A DNA stretch of 64,000 nt from a bacterium (GTDB lineage Bacteria; Orphanbacterota; Orphanbacteria; Orphanbacterales; Orphanbacteraceae). Each line of letters starts with the position of its first letter. Positions within the stretch are counted from its first letter, which is position 1. The translations under genes were made by a program, and so were the position numbers. A model generated the notes under the pieces. That model saw nothing but the letters and a program-made list of their open reading frames with translations. It searched no databases and was not told the DNA's origin. Location of the stretch: contig JALGYY010000036.1 in NCBI GenBank assembly GCA_025782575.1, positions 1 through 64,000 of the forward strand, read 5' to 3'. Positions 52,965-63,400 of this stretch are shown in pieces.

Positions 52965-54680
52965 CTACGTATTTCCTGATCGCCGCTCCAGAAGCAGGGA
53001 GCGGTTGTCTGAGCGTGTTTCGCCGATCGCCGTGACGTAAACCGCCGCATCGTCCAGCACGGGACACTCATGCTCACAGATACCACACCCGATGCAAAGT
53101 TCGGGTCGCATGTACGGCTTGTTGAGTGTAACGATCTTTCCGTCCCAGCGGGTGAACTCTTCGTCGTACGTACCGATCGCTTTCGGTGTTACCGGGCAGA
53201 CCTCTTCGCATACAACGCACGGTGTTTCCATCGACCAGGGTAGACAACGGCCCCGGTTGAAGAACGCGGTGCCCAGTTTGATCGGTCCCGCCTCTTCGTG
53301 CTCCGCTACGCCAATCTTTTGCTCGAGCGAAATCTTCTGGATGGCCCCGGTGGGGCAGACTTCGCTGCAGAGTGTGCAGTTCAACTGGCAGAAGCCGACG
53401 CTGAAATTCATTACCGGTGTCCAGAGACCTTCGAAACCACCCTCGGCGAGTGTGGAGGGTTGCAGTACGTTTGTCGGGCATACATTGATGCACTGATCAC
53501 ACTTGATGCAGCGTTCAAGAAACTCCGATTCTTCTACGGTTCCGGGCGGGCGGATCGCCTTTTCATTGAAGCCCCGCGCATTAACCGCTGCGGAGAGCCG
53601 CAGAAACGGATAGGCAAGCACGCCGGTGATGGTGGCAAACACCCATCGACGGCGAGGCATGTCAGGAGCGACTATCTCGGTCTCAGGGATCTTCGACCGG
53701 AGGGGCTTGCCGAAGAGGGACGCTGTCCCCTCGCGGATTTTACCGATAATACGATCTTTCACCGGCACCGGAGCGAGTCGGAACGAGAGCGCATCTTCCG
53801 GGCAGTCGTCGATGCAGTTGAAGCAGACGAAACACTCGCTTTTTCGGAGCGCGGCCTGTGGATCGGACGCACCTTCGCAATGTTTCAAACAGAGGTCGCA
53901 ATCGGTGCATTTCGTAACGTCCCGGTCGATTCGCCAGAGGGAGAACCGGGAGAGGACGCCGAGAAGCGCGCCGAGCGGGCAGAGTACCCGACAGAAGAAG
54001 CGCGGGATAATGAGGTTCATGCCGACGAGCCCGATGATCAGGATGCCGACAAACCATGCTCCCGTGAAGATCCGCTGGACCGGTGCGCCGGGGGCGGACG
54101 AGAGAAACGAAACGAGCCGGCCGTCCCCCCCTCGATCGGCGATGAATTCGCCCAGGTTAAGAGCGACGAGATCAGACGCAGGCGCGACTGTGATCGCCAT
54201 TGTTCTGACCAGCAGACAGATCGGGTCGAGCAGGCCGATCTGGAGGGAACCGAACGCCGCGAGCACAAGTAAAACGGTCAGAATGATGTACTTGAGCTGG
54301 TAAATACCCCGGTAACGGTTCTTGTCGATGTTGTTACGGTTGTTTCGAATGTTGAAGAGCCAGCCGAAAAACTGATGAAGCGTTCCGTACGGGCACATCC
54401 AGTTGCAGAAGACCCGGCCGAGCAGGAGCGTCGGAATCAGTACCCATAGCCCCCGCCAGAGCCATCGATAGATGGTGTGCGTCGAAAGGGCAGTCGCGAT
54501 CCCGACGAGCGGATCAACCTCGAGGAAGAGCGATACCGGATAGCCCTGCAGGCGACTGAACCAGGTGACCCATAGCAGGAACATGAAAAGCGAAAAGAAA
54601 AACGCCTGCGTAAAAATGCGTACCGATGTAATACGAAAAGTACGAGTGTACCATGGTGACCCGTCTTTGTTCGGGTTCAT
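52965..54680 (-). CDS. NapH/NosR-like membrane 4Fe-4S ferredoxin
   Basis: The 571-residue electron-transfer protein has about six transmembrane helices in its N-terminal half. CNWMCPYG and [12 protein letters not shown] motifs are typical of NapH/NosR/CcoG-like polyferredoxins. The C-terminal half carries multiple 4Fe-4S ligand sets: [49 protein letters not shown] and [11 protein letters not shown]. It would pass electrons across or along the membrane. ATG 54680 overlaps the stop of the DUF362 gene (ATGA), which fixes the start; the longer open frame runs through that gene. Confidence 0.93.
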   Translation of the reverse strand: MNPNKDGSPWYTRTFRITSVRIFTQAFFFSLFMFLLWVTWFSRLQGYPVSLFLEVDPLVGIATALSTHTIYRWLWRGLWVLIPTLLLGRVFCNWMCPYGTLHQFFGWLFNIRNNRNNIDKNRYRGIYQLKYIILTVLLVLAAFGSLQIGLLDPICLLVRTMAITVAPASDLVALNLGEFIADRGGDGRLVSFLSSAPGAPVQRIFTGAWFVGILIIGLVGMNLIIPRFFCRVLCPLGALLGVLSRFSLWRIDRDVTKCTDCDLCLKHCEGASDPQAALRKSECFVCFNCIDDCPEDALSFRLAPVPVKDRIIGKIREGTASLFGKPLRSKIPETEIVAPDMPRRRWVFATITGVLAYPFLRLSAAVNARGFNEKAIRPPGTVEESEFLERCIKCDQCINVCPTNVLQPSTLAEGGFEGLWTPVMNFSVGFCQLNCTLCSEVCPTGAIQKISLEQKIGVAEHEEAGPIKLGTAFFNRGRCLPWSMETPCVVCEEVCPVTPKAIGTYDEEFTRWDGKIVTLNKPYMRPELCIGCGICEHECPVLDDAAVYVTAIGETRSDNRSLLLERRSGNT

Positions 54681-55702
54681 CCGACCTGCCTGTCTTTGAT
54701 GGTCACCGATCGCCAGTCCGGGTTCCCGAGACCTCGTGCCGCGACTTGCGCGAAATAGTCGGGCAGTTCTTCGTCCCCACGACCGAGGAGTTCCTCCCAG
54801 CCGAATGCGTCCGCCGCGAGCGAGTCGGTAGATGCCACGATCGTATGCCCCTCCCTTACGTCGGCGAGGCTCCCTCCCGTCGGTCCGCTCCGGAAGAGAA
54901 CGCGGCTTCCGTCGAGCAGAACGAACGTCGGCTTCATCATGAGGGCGAGATCGGAGATGATCCCATGAATATCCTGGTGAAACTGATTGCGTCGCCCCCC
55001 GAGAAGACCGTACCAGTTTTTGGTGGTCATGGAGGCTCGACAGAGATTGTGGTCTTTGACGGGCGCTACGCCGATTACTTTGTCGGCCCCGATAAACGGT
55101 CGCCAGAAGAAGGGCCACTCTTCGATCCAGGTTGCGCCCGGTACGTTCAGTGTGTCGAAATCGGCGGGTGTCGGAAGATAGATGCGCGCCCCTGCTTCGA
55201 CCGCCGCCTGGCGAATACCGCTCCTCTGGAAACAGCTTTCGGGGGATTCGATCGGATTGTCGGCTACCCTGATTTCGCGAGCTCCCGCTTCACGAACGAT
55301 ACGAATGAGGGAGGCGAGGACGACCGGATTCGATGTTGCGCCGAGTGCTGCGGACCGCTCGAACGCGACGTTCGGCTTGATGACTACAATATCGCCCGAC
55401 GAAACAAACCGGCTGATCCCGCCGATCGCATCGATCGATGCTCTTACCATGGCATCGAGGTTCTGACCACGAGCCACGCCGAGCACGGGGAGCGTGGCAG
55501 ACGGTTCCACCGCGAAGCCGTTTTCCGGCAGACGGATGACTTCTTTGCGAGGTTTGCCTCTTTCGCCGTCGGGATCTCGGAGGGAGAAGAGCCAGTTCGG
55601 TGGAGCAAGCGATGCCCAGCCTGCTCCGAGCGCGAGAGCTCCCGCCGTGCCCGCTTTCTTCAGAAACGCCCGCCGCTCGATTCGTTTGTGATCCTGTGGC
55701 AT
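54677..55702 (-). CDS. TAT-exported DUF362 protein
   Basis: The 341-residue protein has a twin-arginine signal [14 protein letters not shown]. The DUF362 domain includes [32 protein letters not shown], a [20 protein letters not shown] stretch, and [16 protein letters not shown]362 proteins often occur with polyferredoxins; the biochemical role is not established. It overlaps its upstream neighbour by one base and its downstream neighbour by four, so the three form a tight operon. Confidence 0.9.
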   Translation of the reverse strand: MPQDHKRIERRAFLKKAGTAGALALGAGWASLAPPNWLFSLRDPDGERGKPRKEVIRLPENGFAVEPSATLPVLGVARGQNLDAMVRASIDAIGGISRFVSSGDIVVIKPNVAFERSAALGATSNPVVLASLIRIVREAGAREIRVADNPIESPESCFQRSGIRQAAVEAGARIYLPTPADFDTLNVPGATWIEEWPFFWRPFIGADKVIGVAPVKDHNLCRASMTTKNWYGLLGGRRNQFHQDIHGIISDLALMMKPTFVLLDGSRVLFRSGPTGGSLADVREGHTIVASTDSLAADAFGWEELLGRGDEELPDYFAQVAARGLGNPDWRSVTIKDRQVG

Positions 55703-56874
55703 CAGTATCCACCTTCTTCTGTTGGAGCGTCCGCCGCTTCCGACTCGCCCTCGCCCGTTCCCGCTTCAGGCACGAGATCAGCGATCGCCGGGTCGAGCGA
55801 GCCGACCGCCTGTCGAATGGAACCGTAGGCTTCGACCGCCGATTCGAGATCGGGAGCGGCATGCACTCCGATCGTCCAGGGACCGTTCGCTCCCGCACCT
55901 GAGATTGTCCCCACATATCGATCCTTTACCCATTCTATCCCGCCGGAAGTTCCCGCCTCAGTTCCGTAACTCATAAAGCCTTCATGAAATTGCTCGGCAA
56001 GTGCCTCTGCACCGGCACCATCCCTCGTGGCGACTACGAATACTTCTGTATCGCCGTCATCGAGAGTAGCGGAGTAGACGTGGTTCGCGAAACCGAAGGA
56101 AAATGCGTTTTCAGGAGCGTATGCGACTGCACCAGGATCGAATCCCATCGACCCGACGAAAAGCGCGTAACCCCAAGGTAATGGCTCCCCCGTCAGACTG
56201 TTTTCGAGCAATGGTCGGAGATGAGCGAGCTCGGCGAGCACCTCTGGTGATTCGTCCGAGCCGATGGCCCGCAGGTAGTAAGCGCCCCGGGTCAGGAAGA
56301 GGGCGTTTCGATCGAGGTGGCCCATGCCCGACTCTGTCACATCGGGGCGGGTGCCTGGGGACCGCTCCCCCGCATAGGCGCCGAGTGCATTCGCCGCCGA
56401 GCCAAGATCATAGAGTTCAATGTCCACAGCGGTCCCCTGATTCTCGTCCATTAGAATGGAGACGAAATAGAGGCGCTCGAAACCGAAAGATTTATAGTAA
56501 TCTTCGCGGCCGTTGATTTTAACGTAGAGATTGTCCCAGCCGAACTGCGACATGTTGCCCACGGTCCAACCGGGAAGGGCGAGGTTCGAAGGGAGGGGTG
56601 AAGAGTTTGACTGCCCGCTGCCGGATGTGCCGAGCGGCGCGGACCCTTCCACCGCGATCGTTCCTCCTTTAATAAGAAGATCGGCATCGGAAGAGAGAAG
56701 ATCGGGATCGGGGTGGGCCCCCTTCCATGCCACCCAGGCGAGAACGCAGGCGAGGGCGAGCAGAACTGCCATGCCGATACGGAATTCGTTAAACGAGTAG
56801 GAGCGACGATAACTCTTACGGCCGTCGCGAACGAACAGGCGATCTTCGTTGTGTCGCGGGCGCATGTTGGACAT
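55702..56874 (-). CDS. Membrane-anchored hypothetical protein, first in the redox operon
   Basis: The product of about 390 residues has a basic cytoplasmic tail, one transmembrane helix (about 37-53 from the chosen start) and a large extracytoplasmic domain with [20 protein letters not shown], an ADLEL-like [19 protein letters not shown] segment and a final helical part. An acidic tail closes it. I believe it is related to a domain of unknown function found beside DUF362/ferredoxin genes (DUF6599-type), but this is from memory. The start is uncertain: the frame reaches a TTG at 56943. ATG 56874 is preferred because CAGGTGA lies just upstream. Confidence 0.75.
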   Translation of the reverse strand: MSNMRPRHNEDRLFVRDGRKSYRRSYSFNEFRIGMAVLLALACVLAWVAWKGAHPDPDLLSSDADLLIKGGTIAVEGSAPLGTSGSGQSNSSPLPSNLALPGWTVGNMSQFGWDNLYVKINGREDYYKSFGFERLYFVSILMDENQGTAVDIELYDLGSAANALGAYAGERSPGTRPDVTESGMGHLDRNALFLTRGAYYLRAIGSDESPEVLAELAHLRPLLENSLTGEPLPWGYALFVGSMGFDPGAVAYAPENAFSFGFANHVYSATLDDGDTEVFVVATRDGAGAEALAEQFHEGFMSYGTEAGTSGGIEWVKDRYVGTISGAGANGPWTIGVHAAPDLESAVEAYGSIRQAVGSLDPAIADLVPEAGTGEGESEAADAPTEEGGY

Positions 56875-57038
56875 CGCATCACCTGCACGGGAAGGAGTGG
56901 TGTCGTCGGGCACAGCCCTGTGCTTCATCATAAGTTTATGCAACGATGGTAGAGTCGGTCAAGTTATGGTAAGATAATTCCGCCTGTCCAGAGAACTCCA
57001 CACTAAAATAGCCGGCTTTTGCCGGAAGGAGGTATCTC

Positions 57039-57722
57039 ATGCCCCGGTATACCCCGTTCCTGCTCCTCTTGATCGTTATTCTCATCGGAATAGTCACGCC
57101 GGCAATGGCTGCTATCCCTGATCCGGCGAACAGCACATGCACACTGACATTTATCGACAACGATGCCTGCCTCGACCCGGCGATCCCCGTCTGGTGCCCG
57201 TTCGGAGACATGTCTTTCTTCGAACTTGAGGTCGAGATTCTGGACGGCAGCAGCATACCCTGTGGGGGGCTCGATCTTCGTATCGTGATCAGGCTGGCCG
57301 GTCGGGCGAGCATCGCCGGTAACGATATGTTCGGTTGCGGATTCGACGCCGCGGGCGAACGGCTCTATAACGTTACTACCAACGCACTCGGACAGGCGAC
57401 AATCCAGTTCTCTGGTGGCGGTTGCGGTTGTCTGGAGATCGGATATGTTGTCGAGGCGGCACCGGTGACCGTCTGCACTGGGTTCATTACCACGTGTGTC
57501 AAGTCACCTGACTTGAACGGTGACGGCACGATCAATTTCTTCGACACATTCCAGTTCCTGCCGTGTCTCGGCACCGGACTCGGCTATTGCTGCGACTTTA
57601 CGTGTGACGGAGCGGTAAATTTCTTCGATGTGTTTCAGTATCTGCCGCACTTGAGCGGTGGTCATAGTTGTCTCGGGAATATGCTGCCGTTAGGAACATC
57701 ATGTTCGGCGAGCTGTCCTTAG
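57039..57722 (+). CDS. Secreted Cys-rich protein with dockerin-like repeats
   Basis: The 227-residue exported protein has a signal peptide ending PAMAA. A beta-rich region with about ten cysteines follows. Two dockerin-like calcium loops lie near the C-terminus: PDLNGDGTINFFDTFQFLP and CDFTCDGAVNFFDVFQYLP. The loops are unusual in sharing the NFFD-x-FQ-x-LP helix start. Unlike the larger secreted proteins it lacks the FlgD-like end. The Shine-Dalgarno AAGGAGGT is strong. Its role may be assembly on a surface scaffold, which is inference. Confidence 0.85.
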   Translation: MPRYTPFLLLLIVILIGIVTPAMAAIPDPANSTCTLTFIDNDACLDPAIPVWCPFGDMSFFELEVEILDGSSIPCGGLDLRIVIRLAGRASIAGNDMFGCGFDAAGERLYNVTTNALGQATIQFSGGGCGCLEIGYVVEAAPVTVCTGFITTCVKSPDLNGDGTINFFDTFQFLPCLGTGLGYCCDFTCDGAVNFFDVFQYLPHLSGGHSCLGNMLPLGTSCSASCP

Positions 57723-57733
57723 CGAGAAATGGA

Positions 57734-57763
57734 AACAGGCCCGGGCATCTGTCCGGGCCTGTT
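57734..57763 (+). terminator. Hairpin terminator of the dockerin-like gene
   Basis: AACAGGCCCGG (57734-57744) pairs with CCGGGCCTGTT (57753-57763) over an 8-nt loop. The following sequence is only weakly T-rich. Confidence 0.7.
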
Positions 57764-57765
57764 AG

Positions 57766-57789
57766 TTCCGGGGACACAATACGGAACTC
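57766..57789 (+). repeat. Half REP-like element
   Basis: TTCCGGGGACACAATACGGA and the next bases are identical over 22 bp to the reverse complement of the right arm of the palindrome at 43581-43632. Only one arm is present here, directly after a terminator. Confidence 0.7.
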
Positions 57790-57817
57790 CTGATTCAAGC
57801 GTCGGCCCAACTTCACG

Positions 57818-58390
57818 TTATTTTTTGAGTTCGTCGAGAAGCCACATCTTCGCCATCTTCCAGTGAGTATCAACCGTGCGCGGTGATACTTCCAGGACGT
57901 GGGCGATCTCAGGTACGGTCATTCCCGCGAAGACACGGAGTTCCACTATCCTGGCCATTCGTTCGTCTTTTTCGGCTAGCCCCGTAAGGGCTTGGTCAAG
58001 CGCTAGAACTTCGAGCCAGCGACTCGGCTTATCGGCGAAGTTTTCGTCGAACGTAACGCGCTGCCTGTCTCCTCCGCGTTTGATCGCGGCTCGATCGCGA
58101 GCGTAATTCACCAGAATCTGTCGCATGGCTTGTGCTGCAACCCGAAAAAAATGAGCTCGGTTCTGCCAGCGAGCCTCTTCCTGCTTGACCATCTTTAAGA
58201 ATGCTTCGTGAACCAGTGCGGTCGGTTGTAGCGTGTGATCTTCCCGCTGCGAGCGCATCAGGCCACCCGCGAGGCGGCGAAGCTCGTTGTAAACCAGCGG
58301 ATAGAGCTGGTCCAGGGCTTCCTGGGAGTCAATCTCCTGATTCTCGAGAGCGACAAGGATCAGCGTAGCGTCGTGGGGATTTTCCGCCAT
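57818..58390 (-). CDS. ECF-type sigma factor
   Basis: The sigma factor of about 190 residues is of the planctomycete/ECF (Sigma70_ECF) type. Region 2 has PLVYNELRRLAGGLMRSQRE and TLQPTALVHEAFLKMV. Region 4 has RIVELRVFAGMTVPEIAHVL and VSPRTVDTHWKMAKMWL. Such factors frequently neighbour TPR kinases like the one at 60410. ATG 58390 is preferred to the GTG at 58414; AGGAG lies 11 nt upstream. The divergent gene on the + strand starts with a conserved upstream motif (58495-58507), which could be a target of this factor (inference). Confidence 0.93.
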   Translation of the reverse strand: MAENPHDATLILVALENQEIDSQEALDQLYPLVYNELRRLAGGLMRSQREDHTLQPTALVHEAFLKMVKQEEARWQNRAHFFRVAAQAMRQILVNYARDRAAIKRGGDRQRVTFDENFADKPSRWLEVLALDQALTGLAEKDERMARIVELRVFAGMTVPEIAHVLEVSPRTVDTHWKMAKMWLLDELKK

Positions 58391-58494
58391 CAATATTTCA
58401 TCTCCTGAATTCACTTAAATTATGGAGGGTTAGGGTTCACCCGGTCAACGCGAAACAGTGATTATCAAATCAAATTGCGTGATTTGCAGCAGGA

Positions 58495-58507
58495 CCGTGT
58501 TCATGGG
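58495..58507 (+). promoter_or_regulatory. Shared 13-bp upstream motif, copy 1
   Basis: CCGTGTTCATGGG occurs 68 bp before the start of the gene at 58575. The same 13 bases occur before two other genes of this region (59595 and 63573). It may be a promoter element, operator or conserved leader. Confidence 0.55.
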
Positions 58508-58574
58508 TACGAGAGAACAGGGCCGCCAAAGTTGTGGCTCTGAAACCGAAACCCATTACGCGAGGAGAATCACG

Positions 58575-59513
58575 ATGTCGAACCGAATCATGAGAAAAGT
58601 GAGCAATGCCGCCCTATTGAAAGCGATGGAGCGGGTGGATGAGGTGCATTCCAAGAAGGCGGGTGCCGGCAAAGACGCCGAGAAATCCACGGAAACGGTC
58701 ACGCTGGGTCAATCAAACGACAAGATCGATCTCAAGGGGGGCAGTTCCCGGCCGCGTATGGCTCGCGAGGACAAGATCGATCTCCGTGCACCAGGAAAAA
58801 ACGGCCTAACCGAACAGGGGCCGCGGATCGATCCGGATCAACTCCGGGACATCAAGGTCCGTATCGACGGGATCGAGGTCGGCGTATTGAAGGACGGTGC
58901 CACGCGGATCAGGGAAGAATTGCTTGGTCCTGGAAACGGTAGTGGCCGGAGACCGGGTGGCAGAGTCCGAGACCAGTTCCCTGGCGGTGGTGGTTCCAAG
59001 GGGGATCGCCTGATAAGTGATCCGGGGTTCAAGGGTTCGAGAAATTCGCAGGTTGGTACGATCCTCCGACTCGATCGGGAAAACGAGTGGCCCCGGTTGC
59101 ATACCGAGGACGGATGGGTTCTGGTTCCACCCCCAGGGGCGACAGATGACGATATCCAGACGTACGTTCACGCTCATGATATCGGAACGGAGCCGCCTAC
59201 GGAACCGCCCGATGACGAATGGGATTTCGAAGTGATTGACGACAGTGGCTCGGGCGGTTCCACGCGAACCCTCACTTCGGAGAACGCACGTGGGCTGGCG
59301 GGGCAGATTAACGGCGATTCGACGCCCAATCCGCAGGATGACGGTTTGGGCGGTCCGGTTAATGGCGACGCCACGCCCGGGGGCCAGCAGGCCCAGGTGG
59401 GACAGCCGGCCGACGGCTTTGATGTCGGGGGGGCAACAACCTCGATCACCGAGGCTCAATTGAAGGCAATCGAGGCCCTGCTGAACGGAAAGATCAACGA
59501 GGTGAAGATTTAG
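58575..59513 (+). CDS. Unrecognised low-complexity protein with DKIDL motifs
   Basis: I do not recognise this soluble protein of about 312 residues. Residues 1-45 are basic and helical. Two copies of DKIDL follow (NDKIDLKGG and EDKIDLRAPG). The middle is Gly/Arg-rich with short beta-like pieces (GTILRLDRENEWPRLHTEDG, WVLVPPPGATDDDI). The last third is a Gly/Asn/Pro/Thr-rich disordered region ending in a short helix, EAQLKAIEALLNGKINEVKI. It has no signal peptide. The gene at 63656 shares the D-x-I-[D/N]-L motifs and the upstream 13-bp element. GAGGAGA lies seven nt before ATG 58575. A T3SS substrate is one possibility; nothing shows it directly. Confidence 0.75.
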   Translation: MSNRIMRKVSNAALLKAMERVDEVHSKKAGAGKDAEKSTETVTLGQSNDKIDLKGGSSRPRMAREDKIDLRAPGKNGLTEQGPRIDPDQLRDIKVRIDGIEVGVLKDGATRIREELLGPGNGSGRRPGGRVRDQFPGGGGSKGDRLISDPGFKGSRNSQVGTILRLDRENEWPRLHTEDGWVLVPPPGATDDDIQTYVHAHDIGTEPPTEPPDDEWDFEVIDDSGSGGSTRTLTSENARGLAGQINGDSTPNPQDDGLGGPVNGDATPGGQQAQVGQPADGFDVGGATTSITEAQLKAIEALLNGKINEVKI

Positions 59514-59541
59514 GTCTGATACTGAACGGGGTTAAACCGCT

Positions 59542-59567
59542 GGGGGCGTGCCGTGAGGCGCGCCCCC
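59542..59567 (+). terminator. Hairpin terminator with GTGA tetraloop
   Basis: An 11-bp stem (59542-59552 with 59557-59567, one G-T pair) is closed by GTGA, a GNRA tetraloop, and followed by GATTCTCTTG. A nearly identical hairpin follows the next gene. Confidence 0.8.
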
Positions 59568-59594
59568 GATTCTCTTGCGTGCTACCCGAGAGAA

Positions 59595-59607
59595 CCGTGT
59601 TCATGGG
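59595..59607 (+). promoter_or_regulatory. Shared 13-bp upstream motif, copy 2
   Basis: CCGTGTTCATGGG lies 62 bp before ATG 59670. Similarity to the copy at 63573 continues loosely downstream (AAGA, then GGAATCACC against GGATCACC). Confidence 0.55.
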
Positions 59608-59669
59608 GGTAAGACAGGGAATCACCAGGAGGGTGGGGCCCGGAGCGCATTAACTCAAGGGAGATGGAC

Positions 59670-60356
59670 ATGAGCTTGCTAAGTGACGTGGGAAATGCAG
59701 TCAGTTCATGGGTACAGGACGGAGTAGACGCAGCTAACGACGTAGCGGAAGCGGTAGAGGAAGCTATCGAGGAAGTGACTGAGACAGCGCAGGAAGTCGC
59801 CGAAGCGGCCGTTGAGGAGGCAGTGGAACTGGCCGAGGAGGGTATCGACATCATGTCCGAGACGGGCAGGAAAGTCGGCGACGTAGTAACAAAGCGCATG
59901 GCGGAAGCCGGCAATGTGGCGGATCAGATCCGCGACGAAGTGGTCGAACGGGTCGAGGATGTCACAGGCTATGAGTTCGATGCGAGCATGGAGGGGCTGG
60001 TTAAGGCGGGAGTGGCGGTAGCCTCGAAAACAGTGGAAAAGGTCGTAGACCGTGCTTCCGAGTATGCGGAGGAAGCCGGCAAAGTGGCAGGGGATGTTTA
60101 CGACGCCGCTGTCGAACTTGTCGAGGATGCGACGGGCGCTGACATCGATGGAAGCGATGAGGAAGAGGCAGAAGCGGCTGTTGGCGGTATTCTGGATGGA
60201 ATCAACGAGTCGGCCCGGATAGTCGGTGATGCATTGGGCGGTCTTACAGAGGACGAAGAGAGCCCGGTTGCCAAGCCAAAGAGACCGGTGCGTACAAGGA
60301 CCGCAGCAGACCGGGTTCGTGAAGTCGCCAATCGCTCTCTGCGGAAGCGATTCTAA
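59670..60356 (+). CDS. Ala/Glu/Val-rich amphipathic helical protein
   Basis: The protein of about 228 residues is nearly all helix, with abundant Ala, Glu, Val and Asp in heptad- or 11-mer-like repeats (VEEAIEEVTETAQEVAEAA, VEKVVDRASEYAEEAGKVAG). There are no cysteines and no signal peptide. The tail is basic (PKRPVRTRTAADRVRE). Composition resembles LEA-like or apolipoprotein-like lipid-binding helices. The family is not recognised. ATG 59670 is preferred to ATG 59664 because AGGGAG is then six nt away. It lies between two near-identical terminators and carries the shared upstream motif, so it is a single-gene unit. Confidence 0.75.
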   Translation: MSLLSDVGNAVSSWVQDGVDAANDVAEAVEEAIEEVTETAQEVAEAAVEEAVELAEEGIDIMSETGRKVGDVVTKRMAEAGNVADQIRDEVVERVEDVTGYEFDASMEGLVKAGVAVASKTVEKVVDRASEYAEEAGKVAGDVYDAAVELVEDATGADIDGSDEEEAEAAVGGILDGINESARIVGDALGGLTEDEESPVAKPKRPVRTRTAADRVREVANRSLRKRF

Positions 60357-60375
60357 GTAAGGGGGAACCGATACG

Positions 60376-60399
60376 GGGGCGTGCCGGGAGGCGCGCCCC
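60376..60399 (+). terminator. Hairpin terminator with GGGA tetraloop
   Basis: A 10-bp stem (60376-60385 with 60390-60399) is closed by GGGA and followed by TTTCTGG. It is nearly identical to the hairpin at 59542 and lies between convergent genes. Confidence 0.8.
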
Positions 60400-60409
60400 T
60401 TTCTGGTTT

Positions 60410-63400
60410 CTAGGCGTTTCCTTTCACTTCAGCCAGCTTCTCCCGCCACTTATCCGCCTCACGATCGTAACCCTGCTCCGGTTCGGCGGCGTGCCAGGCC
60501 TCGTAGAGTTCCACGAGGGCGGTGAGCGTAGTCTCGCGGTCCTTCGTCGTTGCGCCCCGAGCTTCTCGGAGGATGGTGCCGGCCTCGAGCAGATTGGCCT
60601 GGGCTGTCTCGAATGCACCGATCGATGCGCGCGCCCGGCCTAGAACGCGTAGAAATCTACCCAAGCGCCGCGAATTAGCCCCGCCAAACGCTCGCCGCGC
60701 TCCGTCTTCCGCCGGAGCGAGGAGTGCGATCGCGTCCCCAGGCTTGGACTGATCGAGGAGCAAAGCGCCCATTTGGCGGGTGGAGATGAGCGTATTTGAG
60801 TGACCATCGCCGAGCACGCGACGACCGCCTTCCAGCGCCTCCTGGAGATAGCCCGAGGCCTCATCAAGCCGACCCATTGACAATAGAAGGTCGCCCATAC
60901 TGCTGATCGAAATGAGCGTATTCGGGTGATCGTTGCCGAGTACACGGCGCTGGCCTTCCAACGCTTCCCGATAGTAGAGCAGTGACTCGTCGAGTTTGCC
61001 CATCCTCCTGAGGGAGAAGGCTGTGCTACTGATCGAGAGAAGTGTCTCGGGGTGGTCATCGCCCAGCACCAGGCGCTTAGTTTCCAACGCCTCGCGGACA
61101 TAGGGATCGGCCTTGTCGTACAGACCCATTCGAATGAGAAGATACCCCATATTGTCCATCATGGTTAGCGTAACCCGGTGGCTGTCACCGAGCGCACGGC
61201 GATTGCCCTCCAGCGCTTCCTCATAGTAGGGAAGAGCCTCATCGAGCTTGCCCATGTCCTGCAGCAGGTAGCCCATGTTGCTGATTGAGATCAACGTCTC
61301 CGGGTGATCGTCGCCGAGCTTGTGGCGACTCCCCTTCAGAGCCTCTCTGTAGTAAGGAAGGGCCTCATCGTGTCTTCCCATCTTCCGGAGCAGTGCTCCC
61401 AGGTTCATGATGGCGCTCAGTGTCGTCGAGTGGTCATCGCCCAGCACGCGGCGACTTCCCTTCAGGGCTTCTTGGCTGTAGGGGAGAGCGCCATCATATC
61501 TGCCCATCGCCTGGAGCAGAGCCCCCACATTGTTGATCGTGCCTAGTGTTACCGGGTGGTCGTTGCCCAGCACACGGCGATGGCCCGCCAGCGTCTCTTC
61601 GGCGTAGGGAGTAGCTTTGTCGAGTTTGCCCATCATCTGCAACAGGAGGCCCATGTTACTGATTGAGGCCAGCGTCTTTTCGTGGTTGTCGCCAAGCTCG
61701 GTGCGACGGGTTTCAAGAGCGGATTCTTGCAACGGCAGCGCTTGAGGATAGAGGCCGATTCGCATGTACGTTGCCGCGACGGTTTGCTGCAGAGCGGCAC
61801 GGACCGCCGGCTGGTCTGCAAATTCTTCATCGATTGCAAAAGCTGCCCGATTGAGCACCTGTTTGTCGACGAGTTCCAGCGCCACATCGGTGGCGTTAGC
61901 CCGGTGAAGCGCTCGATCAAATGTGGCGAGTGCTTCTTCTATATTCGCAAGCGAGCCCTCATCCGCTTCAACCGCCTCCCGCACCCGCTCGCCAATATCC
62001 GCGAACATAGCGCTCCCCATTTCCTCGGCATCGATCCCACTTAACATGGACGCCTGGAAGTCGGTGACAAGCTCCAACTCCTCTGCCCGGACAAGCGCAT
62101 CTTCCCGCGCTTCTTCTGCATTCGCTCTCAGCCCATCCGCCCGGGTGTACAGCACACTCATCCAGATACCGAAGCCGACGAGAAGCAACGCAATCGAAGC
62201 GACCATGGCAAACGGGAGTTTGTTTCGGGCGACCAGTTTCTTTAGTTGATAGACGGTGCTCGGCGGCCGAGCGAGAATCGGTTGATTGGTCAAGTAGCGT
62301 TCGATGTCGTCATGAAGCGCGGCGGCGTTCTGGTATCGCCGTTCCGGCTCTTTCTCGAGCGCCTTCCGTATGATCGTTTCCAGGTCACCCCCGGCCAGTT
62401 TTCGGGTTCGGGTGTTAGCGCGGAGCGATGTCGGCGCGACTTCGCAGATCACGCGGATCGCCTCTGCCATCGAGCCTGACTTCGTGTCGTACGGAAGATC
62501 ACCTGACAGCAGCTGATAGAGAATGACGCCGAGCGAAAAAACATCAGTACGAAGATCGATCTCCTCTGAGTTGCCTTGCGCCTGTTCGGGACTCATGTAG
62601 GCGAGTGTTCCCTTGATCGAACCGACGTCACTGACCCTGCTGATTGTGTCGGCTTCGGCGTCGGTGATTCGTGCAAGACCAAAGTCGAGGATCTTGATTT
62701 GGGGGAGGGAGGAGAGTGTGGAGGAGGAGCCGATGGTCGATCGATCTGTCTCCGGCTCTCCCGCCCCGCTGCCATCCTGCGCCACCAGAATATTTGAGGG
62801 CTTCAAATCCCGGTGAATCACACCCCGCTGGTGCGCGTAGTTCACGCCGTCGCAGAGCTTCTGAAACAGCTTGAGCCGAAATCGGATCTCGTCATTCTGA
62901 AGAGCGTCGTCTGTCTGTCGCCCGTCGATGTACGAGCGTAGAGTTTCACCTCGGACGAGCTCCATGGCGAAGTAGTGCTGGCCATCTTCTGTGCGGCCCG
63001 ACTCGTAGATCGCACCGATATTGGGGTGCTTCAGGCGGGCGAGGGTTTCCACTTCGCGCTGGAACATGCGGATCATCGTATCGCATACGAACCGGCCTCC
63101 CCGAACGAGCTTGAGGGCGACCCGGCGTTTGGGATTCTGTTGCTCCGCTTCGTAGACAATGCCCATCCCCCCTTCGCCGAGTATCTCGATGATCTCGTAG
63201 GGGCCGACCGAGCTGCCACTCTCTCGCTGGGAAGCATTTGATGTGGGGAGTTCGTCGCCAAGGAAGGCGCCGATTCCGGTACTTCGCAGAATGCCCGCAT
63301 CCTCGACGAGCAGTTCGAGCTTTCGTTCCGTCTCCGACAAGAGCTCGTCGTCGTCTCCACAAGCCGCGCGCAGATAGTCGCTCCGCTCCCATTCAGGTCG

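Noticed and set aside
53298-55828. Long + strand open frames opposite the ferredoxin/DUF362 operon
   Set aside because: They are complements of high-GC genes with clear 4Fe-4S and DUF362 motifs on the - strand.
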